A stretch of DNA of 64,000 nt from an uncultured Lachnospiraceae bacterium (GCA_910578885.1 CAJTSH010000008.1:1-64000); one strand, 5' to 3'; shown: positions 7,452-17,229, numbered from the stretch's first letter. A program made the numbers and translations. The notes: generated from the sequence alone by a model not told the origin.

Positions 7452-10400
7452 TTACTTTTTAATCGTTACCTTTGCCTTCGTACTGTATGCCTTACTGTAT
7501 ACTTTCTTTCCGGCAGAATCCAGTTTATACGCTCTGACCTGTACATAATAGGTCTTCCCCTTGGTCAGCTTTTTGATTGTCGCAGAAGTTTTCTTTGTTG
7601 TTACTTTCTTAGCACTCTTCATACTGGATTTTGTGGAATAACGGATTTCGTAGCCCGCAGCGCCTTTCACCCTCTTAAAGGAAACCTTCATGGTTTTCTT
7701 TGCACTGTTCTTCACAGTCGGTTTTTTCACTTTTGCCGGTTTAGCGACCTTGCTCCAGTGTGCATAAAGCGTTGTATTTGCCGTAATTTTTACGCTGCTC
7801 TTTGCCGTAATCTTTGTTCCCTTTGTCTTTGCAGTATACCAGCCCGAGAAAGTGTAGCCCGTTCTCTTCGGAGCCGCCAGCGTTCCATAGGTCTGGTCAT
7901 AGGTTACGGTTTTGCTCGTTGTCTTTAATTTTCTTCCACCGTTTACATTGTAGGTTATCTTATATGCATTTGCCGTCCATTTTGCATTGACTGTCAAATC
8001 TGCTGTCACGCTGCTAAAGGCTTTATCCCAGCTTAAGGTATAGCCGGCCTTTGTTACGCCGGGCGCAGATGCAGCTTTTCCTTCTTCTACCGTCTGTACT
8101 GCCAGCACGCTGCTGCCGTCCTTGAAGGTCACGGTATAGTTCTTCGTTTCCGGCGTCGTTACTGCCGCTTTCCATTTTGCATTTACGGTCAGATCAGAAG
8201 TTACGTTATTAAATGCAATATCCCATCCGTCAAACGTATAGCCGGCTTTTGTCGGCGCTGCCGGAGCTTCTGCCGCCTTCCCTTCCTCTACCGTCTGAGT
8301 TTTGAGCACCGTATTTCCGTCTTTGAAAGTTACTGTGTAGGTTCTTGCCGCCACCTGTACGGTATAACTCTCACTGAAACCATAAGCGCTAATTGTTATC
8401 GGATAACTGCCTGCCTTACTTGTATCCACAGTGCCGGACACCTCATAGTCACTATCTAAAACCGCCGCACTCATTCCATTGCTGTAATGTGCCGTTACAG
8501 TCAGTCCATTGGTATCAACATCTGCCGTTGAGCCGCATTCAAACGAGGTCTGATACGGTTCCGTAATACTGATTCCTGTCACCGTAGGCGCCTGTGCCAG
8601 AACTACGGTTCCGCCGTCTGAGGCAGCCGGAATAGAAACCGTCACTTTTCCGCCGCTCACCGGATAGCTGGTTCCGCTGTATAAATCTGTCCAGCTTGTA
8701 AATTCTGTTCCCACTTCAAAGGTCACGCTCTGGGCTTCTGCTTTGTTATTCAGCCCAACATAAACCGTCTCATTTTCGGTACTTCTTTTAAATACCAGAT
8801 AACTGTCGCTTGTATCTTCGGTCTCATCCGAATTGCTGACATTTGCCCTTGTTCCGTTTGAAAAGACATCAGAGAATATGCTGCGTATCTGAAGCATCTT
8901 CTGATAATGCGCCAGCGTCTTTTGCTGGTCTTGGTCCAGATTTTCAAACTGCATGTTATAACGGTTATTGTCTGCCTCATTGTAGGCATTCGGACCGCTT
9001 AAATTTACCTCTTCACCATAATATACCACCGGCTGTCCCTTTGCTGTTATCTGAAGGGAAGCTGCCACCTTTAATTTTGAAGTATTACCGCCGATTGCGC
9101 CGGAGGTCAGGAATCCGTCTTCATCATGGCTGCCCAGGAACTGTCCGAGCGTCAAACTATTATCAATTGCTGTATTTCTTGTTTCCAGTGTCGCTTCCAG
9201 TCCGCTGATATTATTTCCGTTTACAAAATTAGAAGCGTATGATTTAAAGTCAAAATCCAACAATGCATCCATTCCGCCGTTTCCAAGATAATCCCCGGTA
9301 TTTCCATAGCTTGCGCCAAAATACTCGCCAATCATCTTAAAGGACGGATTTACTTCTGCCAAAGAAGTTTTTAGAGACTGCCATGCAGCATGTTCCACAT
9401 GCTTTACGGTATCTACGCGGAAGTAGTCGATACTGTTTCCGTTTGCCGTGGTATGCGCTGCCCACGCCGTCTGCCATGCGACAAGCTGCGCCCTTACTTC
9501 CGGGTCTTCCGTCCGAAAATCAGGAAGATCTGACAAACGTGAAGTAATAGAATCGCTTCCCAGCTCGGAATCGCTTCTCAGCATATCTCCAAAGATGCTC
9601 TCTGTCTTGTAACCGGCATGGTTGACTACGATATCCACCATAATTTTAATTCCACGCTTATGCGCTTCATCCAAAAGCTCGTCAAACTCTTCGGTTGTTC
9701 CGAAATGTTCATCCAGCTTCGTAAAATCCTGTGTCCAATATCCATGATATGCGTATTGATTTGCCGCTTCATCCATGACCCAGTCAATATTGTCTACGAT
9801 CGGTGAAATCCATATGGTATTGATTCCAAGCTGCTGTAAATAAGGCAGCTTCTCTGTGATTCCTTTAAAATCTCCTCCATGATAGGATTCCGGCCTGCTT
9901 AAATCATAACCTTCTCCGTTGTTGTCACTGTTCCCGTCATTAAAACGGTCTGTCAAAAGGAAGTAGATTCTCGCCTCATTCCAATCTGAATCTTCACTCT
10001 CTTTCTCGATTACCTTTACCTGCGCTTCTGTAGCGGAACTGTTTCCCCATAAATCCTGCACTGTGACCGGAACTGTATATGTGCCCGGAGCTATTTTCTG
10101 ACTGATATATATGGTTCCTTTTCCTTCATTTGCAAGGAAGTCTACGAAAACGCCATTATATCCAAGATTTGTCAAATCTGCGGTGATTTTCTTCAGAGCA
10201 ACCTCCTCACCGCTTTCTTTGTCCTTTGCAGACACTTTAATAACTGCATTCTGATCGCAGGTCACGCCGTCTGTTCCCACTGTCTCCGCAGTAAGCTCAA
10301 GCTCAGGTCTTTCATAAGTCATCTGGCGCGCCTCCGGCACTCCGGCGTCTACCTGCCCGCTGTCGCTATATTGATCCGCAGTATTCACGCCGTCTACTTC

Positions 10401-11774
10401 AAAATAGTATACATACGCACCGGGCGTAAGCGTTTCCGTCTCCGTATTCTGCATTGCATAGAGGAATCTCTCCTCTTCTGCGTTATAGTCCATTTCATAT
10501 GCTGTATATTCTGTCTCTCCCGGCGCCTTTACGTATACCTTCACTTTACCAGCCAGCGTATCCATCTGATTGTTGTAGAAAAGGGCATCATCCCGATAGA
10601 TGAATACAATTCCGTTGTCATAGTAGGATTTGCCGGACGGAACTGCATAGGGAACCTCAATTCCCTCTCCTCCCTTTACCTTCGTATACCTTTCGCCTTC
10701 ATTTAAAGCCACGCTTCGGTCTGTATATTCCCTGTCTTCACTCTCACTTGCCCCCCACATGCCCGGAAGACGCACGATATATCCGAAGGAAGCAGTCTCT
10801 TTATCTACGTTGACGTTCGCTTGATAGATTCCGTTCACTTCTATAAATTTATAGCCCACATTCTGGGTGTCGGAATTATACCATGTATAAATATCGGATT
10901 TCCCGGTATACGGCGAACCTTCTTTATATGTATATTGATAGATCAGAGCGCGATTTGTATAGTAGAATTTCTTTTTCGCAGTTTTTCCTTCTACACCGTT
11001 TTCTGTGTAAATTACCTGCACATAAAAATATCCATCCTTCGCTTCTTCCGTCGTTGTCAGGACTGCTGCGCCTGCGTCACCGGTAATGCTCATTCCCACC
11101 GCCTCATTCTCCGCAGTTTCATCGAGCACTTTCCATTCGGTAACCTCTGCATCCTCATACATCGTATCCTCTGCTGTAAATGCAAAGCTGCCTACGCCTG
11201 CCGGATTGTCCCCAGAAATAATCATTCCCGGAACTTCTACCAATGAGTTGCCGCTCTCGTACTTGTTATTCAACGGGTCGGTAATCCAACTGCCATCTAC
11301 CAAAAACTTATACTGATAGCTTCCCGGTTCCAAGTCACTGATTGTTACCTCGAAGTTGCCGTCTTCATTTCTTTCCATCACCTTTCCGGTATCCCAGTCA
11401 TTGACAACGGTACCCATCAGGCGGACATTCTGCGCATCCTTGTAGGAGCCGGTATTTCCGTTCAATGTGAAGGTTACGGAATTGTCCTGATTTATAACAG
11501 GGCTTTTGATAATTGTAATTCCTGTCGGTTCTACTATGCCTTCTTCTACCATTTCCGGCTCGTCAACCGTCACATTTTCTTCCGTTATTTCAGTTTCATC
11601 AACTGCCAAACCTTCTTCTGTGATTTCTGTTCCGTCAACCGCCAAACCTTCTTCTGCTATTTCCGTTCCGTCAATTGCCAAGTTCGCACCAAATACATCT
11701 GTGCCCGGAAGTGTCAGAATCATAGCGGCCGATAACAAGCAACTGATTCCCCTTTTTATACTGCCTTTTCTCAT
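7452..11774 (-). CDS. Secreted multidomain GH13 alpha-amylase
   Basis: A 1440-residue extracellular starch-degrading enzyme. Order: signal peptide (1-30), four 12-residue acidic repeats (32-79), a CBM48/AMPK-like domain (about 84-185), Ig-like and further carbohydrate-binding segments, and the GH13 barrel (about 600-1010). The four GH13 regions are visible: DIVVNH (714-719), FRVDTVKH with nucleophile D788, MIGEYF with acid/base E817, and GSHDED with D884. A bacterial Ig-like domain (about 1068-1143), two Listeria-Bacteroides repeats (1143-1270), an InlB-type repeat (1270-1340) and a Lys-rich Fn3 tail (1343-1440) follow. No LPXTG anchor is seen. RBS GAGAGGTAATAT. The gene lies 64 bases downstream of the non-catalytic CBM protein and shares its C-terminus. 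Confidence 0.93.
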   Translation of the reverse strand: MRKGSIKRGISCLLSAAMILTLPGTDVFGANLAIDGTEIAEEGLAVDGTEITEEGLAVDETEITEENVTVDEPEMVEEGIVEPTGITIIKSPVINQDNSVTFTLNGNTGSYKDAQNVRLMGTVVNDWDTGKVMERNEDGNFEVTISDLEPGSYQYKFLVDGSWITDPLNNKYESGNSLVEVPGMIISGDNPAGVGSFAFTAEDTMYEDAEVTEWKVLDETAENEAVGMSITGDAGAAVLTTTEEAKDGYFYVQVIYTENGVEGKTAKKKFYYTNRALIYQYTYKEGSPYTGKSDIYTWYNSDTQNVGYKFIEVNGIYQANVNVDKETASFGYIVRLPGMWGASESEDREYTDRSVALNEGERYTKVKGGEGIEVPYAVPSGKSYYDNGIVFIYRDDALFYNNQMDTLAGKVKVYVKAPGETEYTAYEMDYNAEEERFLYAMQNTETETLTPGAYVYYFEVDGVNTADQYSDSGQVDAGVPEARQMTYERPELELTAETVGTDGVTCDQNAVIKVSAKDKESGEEVALKKITADLTNLGYNGVFVDFLANEGKGTIYISQKIAPGTYTVPVTVQDLWGNSSATEAQVKVIEKESEDSDWNEARIYFLLTDRFNDGNSDNNGEGYDLSRPESYHGGDFKGITEKLPYLQQLGINTIWISPIVDNIDWVMDEAANQYAYHGYWTQDFTKLDEHFGTTEEFDELLDEAHKRGIKIMVDIVVNHAGYKTESIFGDMLRSDSELGSDSITSRLSDLPDFRTEDPEVRAQLVAWQTAWAAHTTANGNSIDYFRVDTVKHVEHAAWQSLKTSLAEVNPSFKMIGEYFGASYGNTGDYLGNGGMDALLDFDFKSYASNFVNGNNISGLEATLETRNTAIDNSLTLGQFLGSHDEDGFLTSGAIGGNTSKLKVAASLQITAKGQPVVYYGEEVNLSGPNAYNEADNNRYNMQFENLDQDQQKTLAHYQKMLQIRSIFSDVFSNGTRANVSNSDETEDTSDSYLVFKRSTENETVYVGLNNKAEAQSVTFEVGTEFTSWTDLYSGTSYPVSGGKVTVSIPAASDGGTVVLAQAPTVTGISITEPYQTSFECGSTADVDTNGLTVTAHYSNGMSAAVLDSDYEVSGTVDTSKAGSYPITISAYGFSESYTVQVAARTYTVTFKDGNTVLKTQTVEEGKAAEAPAAPTKAGYTFDGWDIAFNNVTSDLTVNAKWKAAVTTPETKNYTVTFKDGSSVLAVQTVEEGKAASAPGVTKAGYTLSWDKAFSSVTADLTVNAKWTANAYKITYNVNGGRKLKTTSKTVTYDQTYGTLAAPKRTGYTFSGWYTAKTKGTKITAKSSVKITANTTLYAHWSKVAKPAKVKKPTVKNSAKKTMKVSFKRVKGAAGYEIRYSTKSSMKSAKKVTTKKTSATIKKLTKGKTYYVQVRAYKLDSAGKKVYSKAYSTKAKVTIKK
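11538..11681 (-). repeat. Four tandem 36-bp repeats coding an acidic linker
   Basis: Four consecutive 36-base units encode LAIDGTEIAEEG, LAVDGTEITEEG, LAVDETEITEEN and VTVDEPEMVEEG (residues 32-79 of the amylase). The last unit is the most diverged. Such short in-frame repeats are prone to slippage, so copy number may vary between strains. Confidence 0.9.
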
Positions 11775-11798
11775 ATATTACCTCTCATTCATTGTAAA

Positions 11799-11822
11799 TT
11801 AGGGCAGAATCATCTGCCCTAA
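11799..11822 (-). terminator. Intercistronic hairpin in the starch operon
   Basis: A perfect 10-base stem (ttagggcaga / tctgccctaa) with a 4-base loop lies between the CBM gene stop and the amylase start. On the minus strand it is followed by only a short T run (TTTACAATG). It could act as a partial terminator or RNA stabiliser setting the ratio of the two secreted proteins. Confidence 0.5.
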
Positions 11823-11838
11823 TCATCAGTGTCAGCCC

Positions 11839-14649
11839 TTACTTTTTAATGACTACTTTTGCCTTTGTGCTGTATGCCTTGCTATATACTTTCTTTCCTG
11901 CGGAATCCAGTTTATAAGCTCTGACCTGTACATAATAAGTCTTTCCTTTGGTCAGCTTTTTGATGGTCTTCGACGTTGTCTTTGTAGTGGTCTTCTTCGC
12001 ACCCTTCATATTGGATTTCGTGGAATAACGGATTTCATAGCCTGCGGCGCCTTTTACCTTCTTGAAGGAAATCTTCATGGTCTTCTTTGCGCTGTTCTTT
12101 ACTCTAGGCTTTTTCACTTTTGCAGGTTTTGTGACCTTGCTCCAGTGTGCATAAAGCGTTGTATTTGCTGTAATCTTTACGCTGCTTGCCGCCGTAATCT
12201 TTGTTCCCTTGGTCTTTGCCGTATACCAGCCCGAGAAGGTATAACCGGTTCTCTTCGGAACAGCCAGCTTTCCGTAGGCTGCGTCGTAAGTTACGGTCTT
12301 GCCTGTTGTCTTTAATTTGCTTCCGCCGTTTACATTGTAGGTTATCTTATATGTATTTGCCGTCCACTTTGCATTCACGGTCAAATCTGCCGTCACATTT
12401 CCAAACGCCTTATCCCAGCTTAAGGTATAACCTGTTTTCGCCCGAGCAGGTGCAGTTGCGGCTTTTCCTTCCGCTACTGTCTGGCTTGAAAGTACTGTAT
12501 TTCCATCTTTAAATATTACGGTGTAGGTTTTAGGAGCAATCTCTACCAATTTCCATTTTGCATTGACTGTCAGATCAGAAGTAATGTTGTCAAATGCCTT
12601 ATCCCAGCCGTCAAAGGTGTAACCTGTCTTCGTCGGAGCTGCCGGGGCGGTCGCCGCCGCTCCTTCTTCCACTTCCTGCGTTTTCAGCACTGTATTTCCA
12701 TCCACGAAGGTTACCGTATAAGTATTCTTTTCATTTTTCACCCATTTTGCACTCACGGTCAAATCAGAGGTGACATTGCCAAATGCAAGATCCCAGCCGT
12801 CAAAGGTATATCCTTCCTTTGTAGGATCTTCCGGAGGCATTGCTGCTTCTCCTTCTCCTACTGTCTGTACCTTCAGCACCGTATCTCCGTCTTTGAAGGT
12901 TACCGTATAAGTTTTCGCTTCTCCCTCTCTCCACTTTGCATTCACGGTCAAATCAGAGGTGACGTTATCAAATTCAGCATCCCAGCCGATAAAAGTATAT
13001 CCTTCTTTTACCGGACTTGTCGGAGCTGTCGCTGCACTGCCCTCCAATACGGTCTGTGTATCTAATACGGCGTCGCCGTCTTTGAAGGTTACCGTGTAGT
13101 TTTTATACACTGCCACGTCTGCCGTCTTATTTGCCGAATCTACATTTTTCACAACAAATGTTACCGCCCTGTCATCCTCTAAGGTAAAAGTATAGTTTTT
13201 GCCGCCTTCATCCTTATACTGATATTTCCATGCAAAATTATCCTTATCCTGTACAGGGGTAAATTCATAGTTTCCTGCCTCAAGGCTTAATGTGAGCTCA
13301 TAACCTTCGTCTGTTGCAGCCATCTCATTTGCAGTCTCCAGACTCCATTCGTTATGGCTGCCTACAATATAGAACTTATTCTGCAGCTCTGGCATTTTGA
13401 TTTCTTCATCTGCTGCGGAATCCTTGAACCATCCATATCCCGGAACATAGTATGCCTCTGTCAAGCCCAAAGATGTAATTGCAGAATTCCAGACATCATC
13501 ACCGCCGATTGCCGTAACAAACTGCATTCCCTCTACGCTCATACTATCCAATCCGACATATCCCCATTTACCTGACAATCCATCAATGGTATCTGCCGAA
13601 TTGGCATCCAGCAAAGAACCATACTTCTGATTGCTCCATGCCGTAACCGTAAGCTTCGGTCCTGCTTCTGACAGAGTCGTTGTCTCCGGCCATACGTTGA
13701 CGCCATAGTCTGCAAAGTTCTTGTCAGCATCTGTTATGTAATAGTACAGCTTCAACTGGGTTCTTCCCGGCTCATTTACGCCGTCGTCCACCACAATCTC
13801 ACTGATCGGATTCTCACATGCTGCGTCCTGATACCAATATCCGTCAGTCGTATTAAAATAAGCCGTTACGTTTCCATCCTGTATAAAGTCGGCAATCTTT
13901 GCATCCCATACACTATCATAAAGACTTCCTGTCTCTCTTACGAACTGGATATTTGTTACGCTAACAGCATCAAGCGTCACATAGCCCCAGCCTTCTAAGC
14001 TCTCATCCGCCAGAAGTGTCGGATAGCCATCTCCGTCTCCCCATGCCGAAGGACGTACTGTCGTTTCTGCATTACCTGTAACTGTCAAATCATCGGAACC
14101 CCATGCATTGATTCCCCATGTTTCTACAGTCGTATCTTCCGGAAGTTTGAAGTAGATCTTGTAGGTAACGGGTTCCGGCGCTACAACTTCGTTCTCACAG
14201 GCAATTTCTGTATACCATTTTCCGTCTTTGAGATATGCTGCAGTCAAATTGTTCTCTTTGATACCGGAATTCCACCTTTCACACAACTTCGTTCCAGACG
14301 CATTAACAATCTGACAGCCTGTTATATCCGCGCTGCTTAGACCGATATAAGCCCAGCCCTCATGCTCCTCATCCTCAAGAAATGATGGAAATGGTCCGCT
14401 GGTCCAACCATCAACTGCCACATCGTCCACTCCTTTTTCTGTAACGGTTGCAGAACCACCCCAAATATTAAGTCCCCAATCCGAAGCTCTCTGCGAGCCT
14501 TCATCCGTTTGAGACCCTATGTAACAGTAAAGCCTTACCGTTCCTTCTGCTTGTTCCGCCCGTGCTGTCTCTGCCGGCAGCACAACTGATGTAAACACCA
14601 TCGCAACTGCTAAAATCAGAGACAATATCCCTTTGAAACTTTTCTTCAT
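11839..14649 (-). CDS. Secreted non-catalytic starch-binding protein with PUD/CBM41 modules
   Basis: A 936-residue secreted protein with a signal peptide (1-30, ending ARA). Three pullulanase-associated (PUD, CBM41-like) modules follow at about 35-145, 158-283 and 294-415, each with a WGxNxW core. A further beta-rich CBM-like module at 423-512 contains YIVGSHNEWS. Four Listeria-Bacteroides repeats (514-760), one InlB-type repeat (764-835) and a Lys-rich Fn3 tail (840-936) complete it. No glycoside hydrolase domain is present. The chosen ATG has AAGGAGAGAACAGG upstream; the longer frame to 14748 runs through the operator. It probably captures starch for the downstream amylase, with which it shares a nearly identical C-terminus. 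Confidence 0.88.
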   Translation of the reverse strand: MKKSFKGILSLILAVAMVFTSVVLPAETARAEQAEGTVRLYCYIGSQTDEGSQRASDWGLNIWGGSATVTEKGVDDVAVDGWTSGPFPSFLEDEEHEGWAYIGLSSADITGCQIVNASGTKLCERWNSGIKENNLTAAYLKDGKWYTEIACENEVVAPEPVTYKIYFKLPEDTTVETWGINAWGSDDLTVTGNAETTVRPSAWGDGDGYPTLLADESLEGWGYVTLDAVSVTNIQFVRETGSLYDSVWDAKIADFIQDGNVTAYFNTTDGYWYQDAACENPISEIVVDDGVNEPGRTQLKLYYYITDADKNFADYGVNVWPETTTLSEAGPKLTVTAWSNQKYGSLLDANSADTIDGLSGKWGYVGLDSMSVEGMQFVTAIGGDDVWNSAITSLGLTEAYYVPGYGWFKDSAADEEIKMPELQNKFYIVGSHNEWSLETANEMAATDEGYELTLSLEAGNYEFTPVQDKDNFAWKYQYKDEGGKNYTFTLEDDRAVTFVVKNVDSANKTADVAVYKNYTVTFKDGDAVLDTQTVLEGSAATAPTSPVKEGYTFIGWDAEFDNVTSDLTVNAKWREGEAKTYTVTFKDGDTVLKVQTVGEGEAAMPPEDPTKEGYTFDGWDLAFGNVTSDLTVSAKWVKNEKNTYTVTFVDGNTVLKTQEVEEGAAATAPAAPTKTGYTFDGWDKAFDNITSDLTVNAKWKLVEIAPKTYTVIFKDGNTVLSSQTVAEGKAATAPARAKTGYTLSWDKAFGNVTADLTVNAKWTANTYKITYNVNGGSKLKTTGKTVTYDAAYGKLAVPKRTGYTFSGWYTAKTKGTKITAASSVKITANTTLYAHWSKVTKPAKVKKPRVKNSAKKTMKISFKKVKGAAGYEIRYSTKSNMKGAKKTTTKTTSKTIKKLTKGKTYYVQVRAYKLDSAGKKVYSKAYSTKAKVVIKK

Positions 14650-14742
14650 CCTGTTCTCTCCTTTCTCTCCTTTTCCATTAACAGGTTCCGGCGCTAACGG
14701 CAATCGCATACATATGCCTTTGCACCCTGCGCAACACGATTT

Positions 14743-14758
14743 GCGCAAACGGTTGCAC
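14743..14758 (-). promoter_or_regulatory. LacI-family operator of the starch operon
   Basis: The sequence gcgcaaacggttgcac is an imperfect palindrome around a central CG, the form of MalR/GalR/CcpA-type LacI-family operators. It lies immediately downstream of the -10 element of the operon promoter, at the transcription start, where a bound repressor would block RNA polymerase. Control by maltodextrin or catabolite repression is an inference. No LacI-type regulator gene is in the window. Confidence 0.7.
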
Positions 14759-14765
14759 TAAATTT

Positions 14766-14794
14766 AGTTTATCACTAAAAAAAGAGTTTTTCAA
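14766..14794 (-). promoter_or_regulatory. Promoter of the starch operon
   Basis: The minus strand has TTGAAA (14789-14794), a 17-base spacer, and TAAACT (14766-14771), followed directly by the LacI-type operator. The 5' untranslated region to the ATG at 14649 is about 110 bases. Confidence 0.8.
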
Positions 14795-14881
14795 TGTACA
14801 CGATTTCTAATATTTATTTTGTTTTATTAGTAATATCTCCCAAACAAGATGAAAAAAGAGCTGATTTTGTTCCCAAAACGT

Positions 14882-14921
14882 AAAGAAGGCAATTGCGCAA
14901 CAATGCGCAATTGCCTTCTTT
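14882..14921 (-). terminator. Bidirectional terminator after tex
   Basis: A perfect 18-base stem (aaagaaggcaattgcgca at 14882-14899 and its complement at 14104+800=14904-14921) with loop acaa follows the tex stop on the minus strand. Pyrimidine-rich CTTCTTTACGTTTT ends the leftward reading and a T-containing tail ends the rightward one. Confidence 0.8.
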
Positions 14922-14929
14922 ATTTCTGA

Positions 14930-17071
14930 TTAAATTTTCATTGTCAGTTGGATTCTCTGTTTCTTCAAATCCACACTCATGACTTTTACTTCTACGATAT
15001 CGCCGACACTTACTACTTCTAACGGATGTTTGATATAACGCTCGCACATCTGGGAAATATGTACCAGTCCGTCCTGATGGACGCCGATATCCACAAAAGC
15101 GCCAAAGTCAATGACGTTGCGAACCGTTCCTTTTAATACCATACCGGGCGTCAAGTCTTTCATTTCCAGAACATCACTGCGCAGGATTGGTTTCGGCATG
15201 TCTTCACGAGGGTCACGCGCCGGTTTCTCCAACTCCTTTACAATGTCCTGCAGGGTCAGTTCTCCTATGCCGAGCTCTTCTGCCAGATTCTTATAATTGC
15301 CGATTTTCTTAGATATTCCTTTTAAATTTCCGCCCTTGATGTCTTCCTTGGCATATCCCAGCTTAGCTAGAAGTTTTTCTGCCGCCTCGTAGCTCTCCGG
15401 GTGTACGCTGGTGGCGTCAAACGGATTTTTCCCGTCGTTGATACGGGTGAAGCCGGCACACTGTTCATATGCCTTTGGTCCTAATTTCGATACCTTCAAT
15501 AGCTGCGCCCTTGTCTCGAACTTCCCGTTCTCTTCCCGGTAGGTGACAATATTTTTTGCAATCGCCTTTGTAATACCGGAAATATATTCCAGCAGGGATG
15601 CAGAAGCGGTATTCAAATCAACGCCGACTTTATTCACACAATCTTCTACTACCCCGCCTAATGCTTCGCTTAACTTTTTCTGGTTCATATCATGCTGGTA
15701 CTGTCCGACGCCAATGGATTTCGGGTCTATCTTTACCAGCTCTGCCAGCGGATCCTGAAGCCTCCTTGCAATGGAAGCGGCGCTCCTTTGTCCCACGTCA
15801 AAATTCGGGAATTCCTCCGTTGCCAGCTTACTGGCAGAATATACGGATGCACCTGCCTCGTTGACAATTACGTACTGCACCGAAACCGGAAGTTCCTTTA
15901 ACAAGTCCACGATTACCATTTCCGATTCTCTGGAAGCCGTTCCGTTTCCCACGGATATCAGCGTAATGTTGTACTTCTGAATCAATTGTTTTAAGATTTT
16001 CTTTGCTTCCTCCACCTTGTTCTGGGGCGCTGTCGGATAGATGACAACGGTATCCAATACCTTTCCGGTCGCATCCACGACCGCCAGCTTACAGCCGGTA
16101 CGGAATGCCGGATCCCATCCTAAGACTACCTGTCCCGCAATCGGCGGCTGCATCAGAAGCTGCTCTAGGTTCTTACCGAATACCTTGATTGCCCCGTCCT
16201 CCGCCTTCTCGGTCAAATCATTTCGGATTTCCCGTTCGATTGCCGGAGCTATCAGACGTTTGTAGCTGTCTGCAATGACTTCCCGCAATACAGGCGCCGT
16301 GACCGGATTCTCTTTTGTTATGATTTTCCGCTCCAGATAAGATATGATATCTTCTTCCGGCGCTTCCACCTTCACCGTCAGTATTTTTTCCGCTTCCCCT
16401 CTGTTTAAGGCAAGCGTCCTATGTCCCGCCAGCTTGGAAATGGCTTCGTCAAATTCATAGTACATTTCATAGACAGACTCCGCTTCCGGGTCCTTTGCCG
16501 CCGAGACAATCCGCCCATGCTTTACGGTCAAGTCCCTGATACGGATACGGTAATCGGCTTCATCGGAAATATACTCTGCCAATATGTCTTTTGCTCCCTC
16601 TATCGCTTCCTCTGCCGTATGTACTTCCTTTTCTTCATCAACATATTTTTCCGCTTCCTGCTGCAGCGGCGTTGCTGTCATCTGAAGCATAATCAGATTG
16701 GCAAGCGGCTCCAAGCCTTTTTCTTTTGCAATCGTTGCTCTTGTCCTTCTCTTCGGGCGGTAGGGACGGTATAAATCTTCCACTACGACCAGAGTCTCCG
16801 CCGCCAATATCTGTGCCCGCAGTTCTTCGGTCAATTTCCCCTGTTCCTCAATGCTTCCGATTACCTGCTCCTTCTTCTCTTCCAGATTCCGCAGATAATT
16901 CAAACGCTCGTTCAGATTACGGAGCACTTCATCGTTCAATGCCCCGGTTGCTTCCTTTCGATAACGTGCGATAAACGGGATGGTGTTTCCTTCATCAATC
17001 AGCTTTACCGCCGCTTCTGTCTGATGACGCTTAATCCCTAGCTCTTCCGATATCTTACTGATTACATCCAT
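14930..17071 (-). CDS. tex: Tex-family RNA-binding transcription accessory protein
   Basis: The 713-residue cytoplasmic protein has the full Tex layout: N-terminal helical HTH region with IPFIARYRKEATGALNDE (about 31-48), a YqgF/RNase H-like core (VVLGWDPAFRTGCKLAVVD), a helix-hairpin-helix segment (VNTAS-like motif DLNTASASLL and KNIVTYRE) and a C-terminal S1 domain (about 640-712, GTVRNVIDFGAFVDIGVHQDG). RBS GAGGAGAGAAATTT. Tex-type proteins bind nucleic acid and influence transcription and RNA turnover; the exact role in Clostridia is not defined. It is probably a single-gene unit. Confidence 0.95.
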   Translation of the reverse strand: MDVISKISEELGIKRHQTEAAVKLIDEGNTIPFIARYRKEATGALNDEVLRNLNERLNYLRNLEEKKEQVIGSIEEQGKLTEELRAQILAAETLVVVEDLYRPYRPKRRTRATIAKEKGLEPLANLIMLQMTATPLQQEAEKYVDEEKEVHTAEEAIEGAKDILAEYISDEADYRIRIRDLTVKHGRIVSAAKDPEAESVYEMYYEFDEAISKLAGHRTLALNRGEAEKILTVKVEAPEEDIISYLERKIITKENPVTAPVLREVIADSYKRLIAPAIEREIRNDLTEKAEDGAIKVFGKNLEQLLMQPPIAGQVVLGWDPAFRTGCKLAVVDATGKVLDTVVIYPTAPQNKVEEAKKILKQLIQKYNITLISVGNGTASRESEMVIVDLLKELPVSVQYVIVNEAGASVYSASKLATEEFPNFDVGQRSAASIARRLQDPLAELVKIDPKSIGVGQYQHDMNQKKLSEALGGVVEDCVNKVGVDLNTASASLLEYISGITKAIAKNIVTYREENGKFETRAQLLKVSKLGPKAYEQCAGFTRINDGKNPFDATSVHPESYEAAEKLLAKLGYAKEDIKGGNLKGISKKIGNYKNLAEELGIGELTLQDIVKELEKPARDPREDMPKPILRSDVLEMKDLTPGMVLKGTVRNVIDFGAFVDIGVHQDGLVHISQMCERYIKHPLEVVSVGDIVEVKVMSVDLKKQRIQLTMKI

Positions 17072-17133
17072 AAATTTCTCTCCTCTTTTTGTGCGGGGGA
17101 TTTCAGGAAAACAAAAAAATCGCCCGCATAATT

Positions 17134-17229
17134 AAGCTTATGAGAATCCTGCTTTTGGATTCTCATAAAAGGCGCCGATTTTGCGCCGTCAATCCGATTA
17201 TGTGAAGCCGGTTTTGCTTCGCATAATAT
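17134..17229. repeat. Three-hairpin intergenic repeat, copy 1
   Basis: The roughly 96-base unit folds into three consecutive hairpins: ttatgagaatcc/ggattctcataa, ggcgc/gcgcc, and attatgtgaagc/gcttcgcataat. A fragment of a preceding unit (cgcataatt) lies just before it. Copy 2 follows head to tail. Related copies occur at 26466-26621. Confidence 0.85.
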
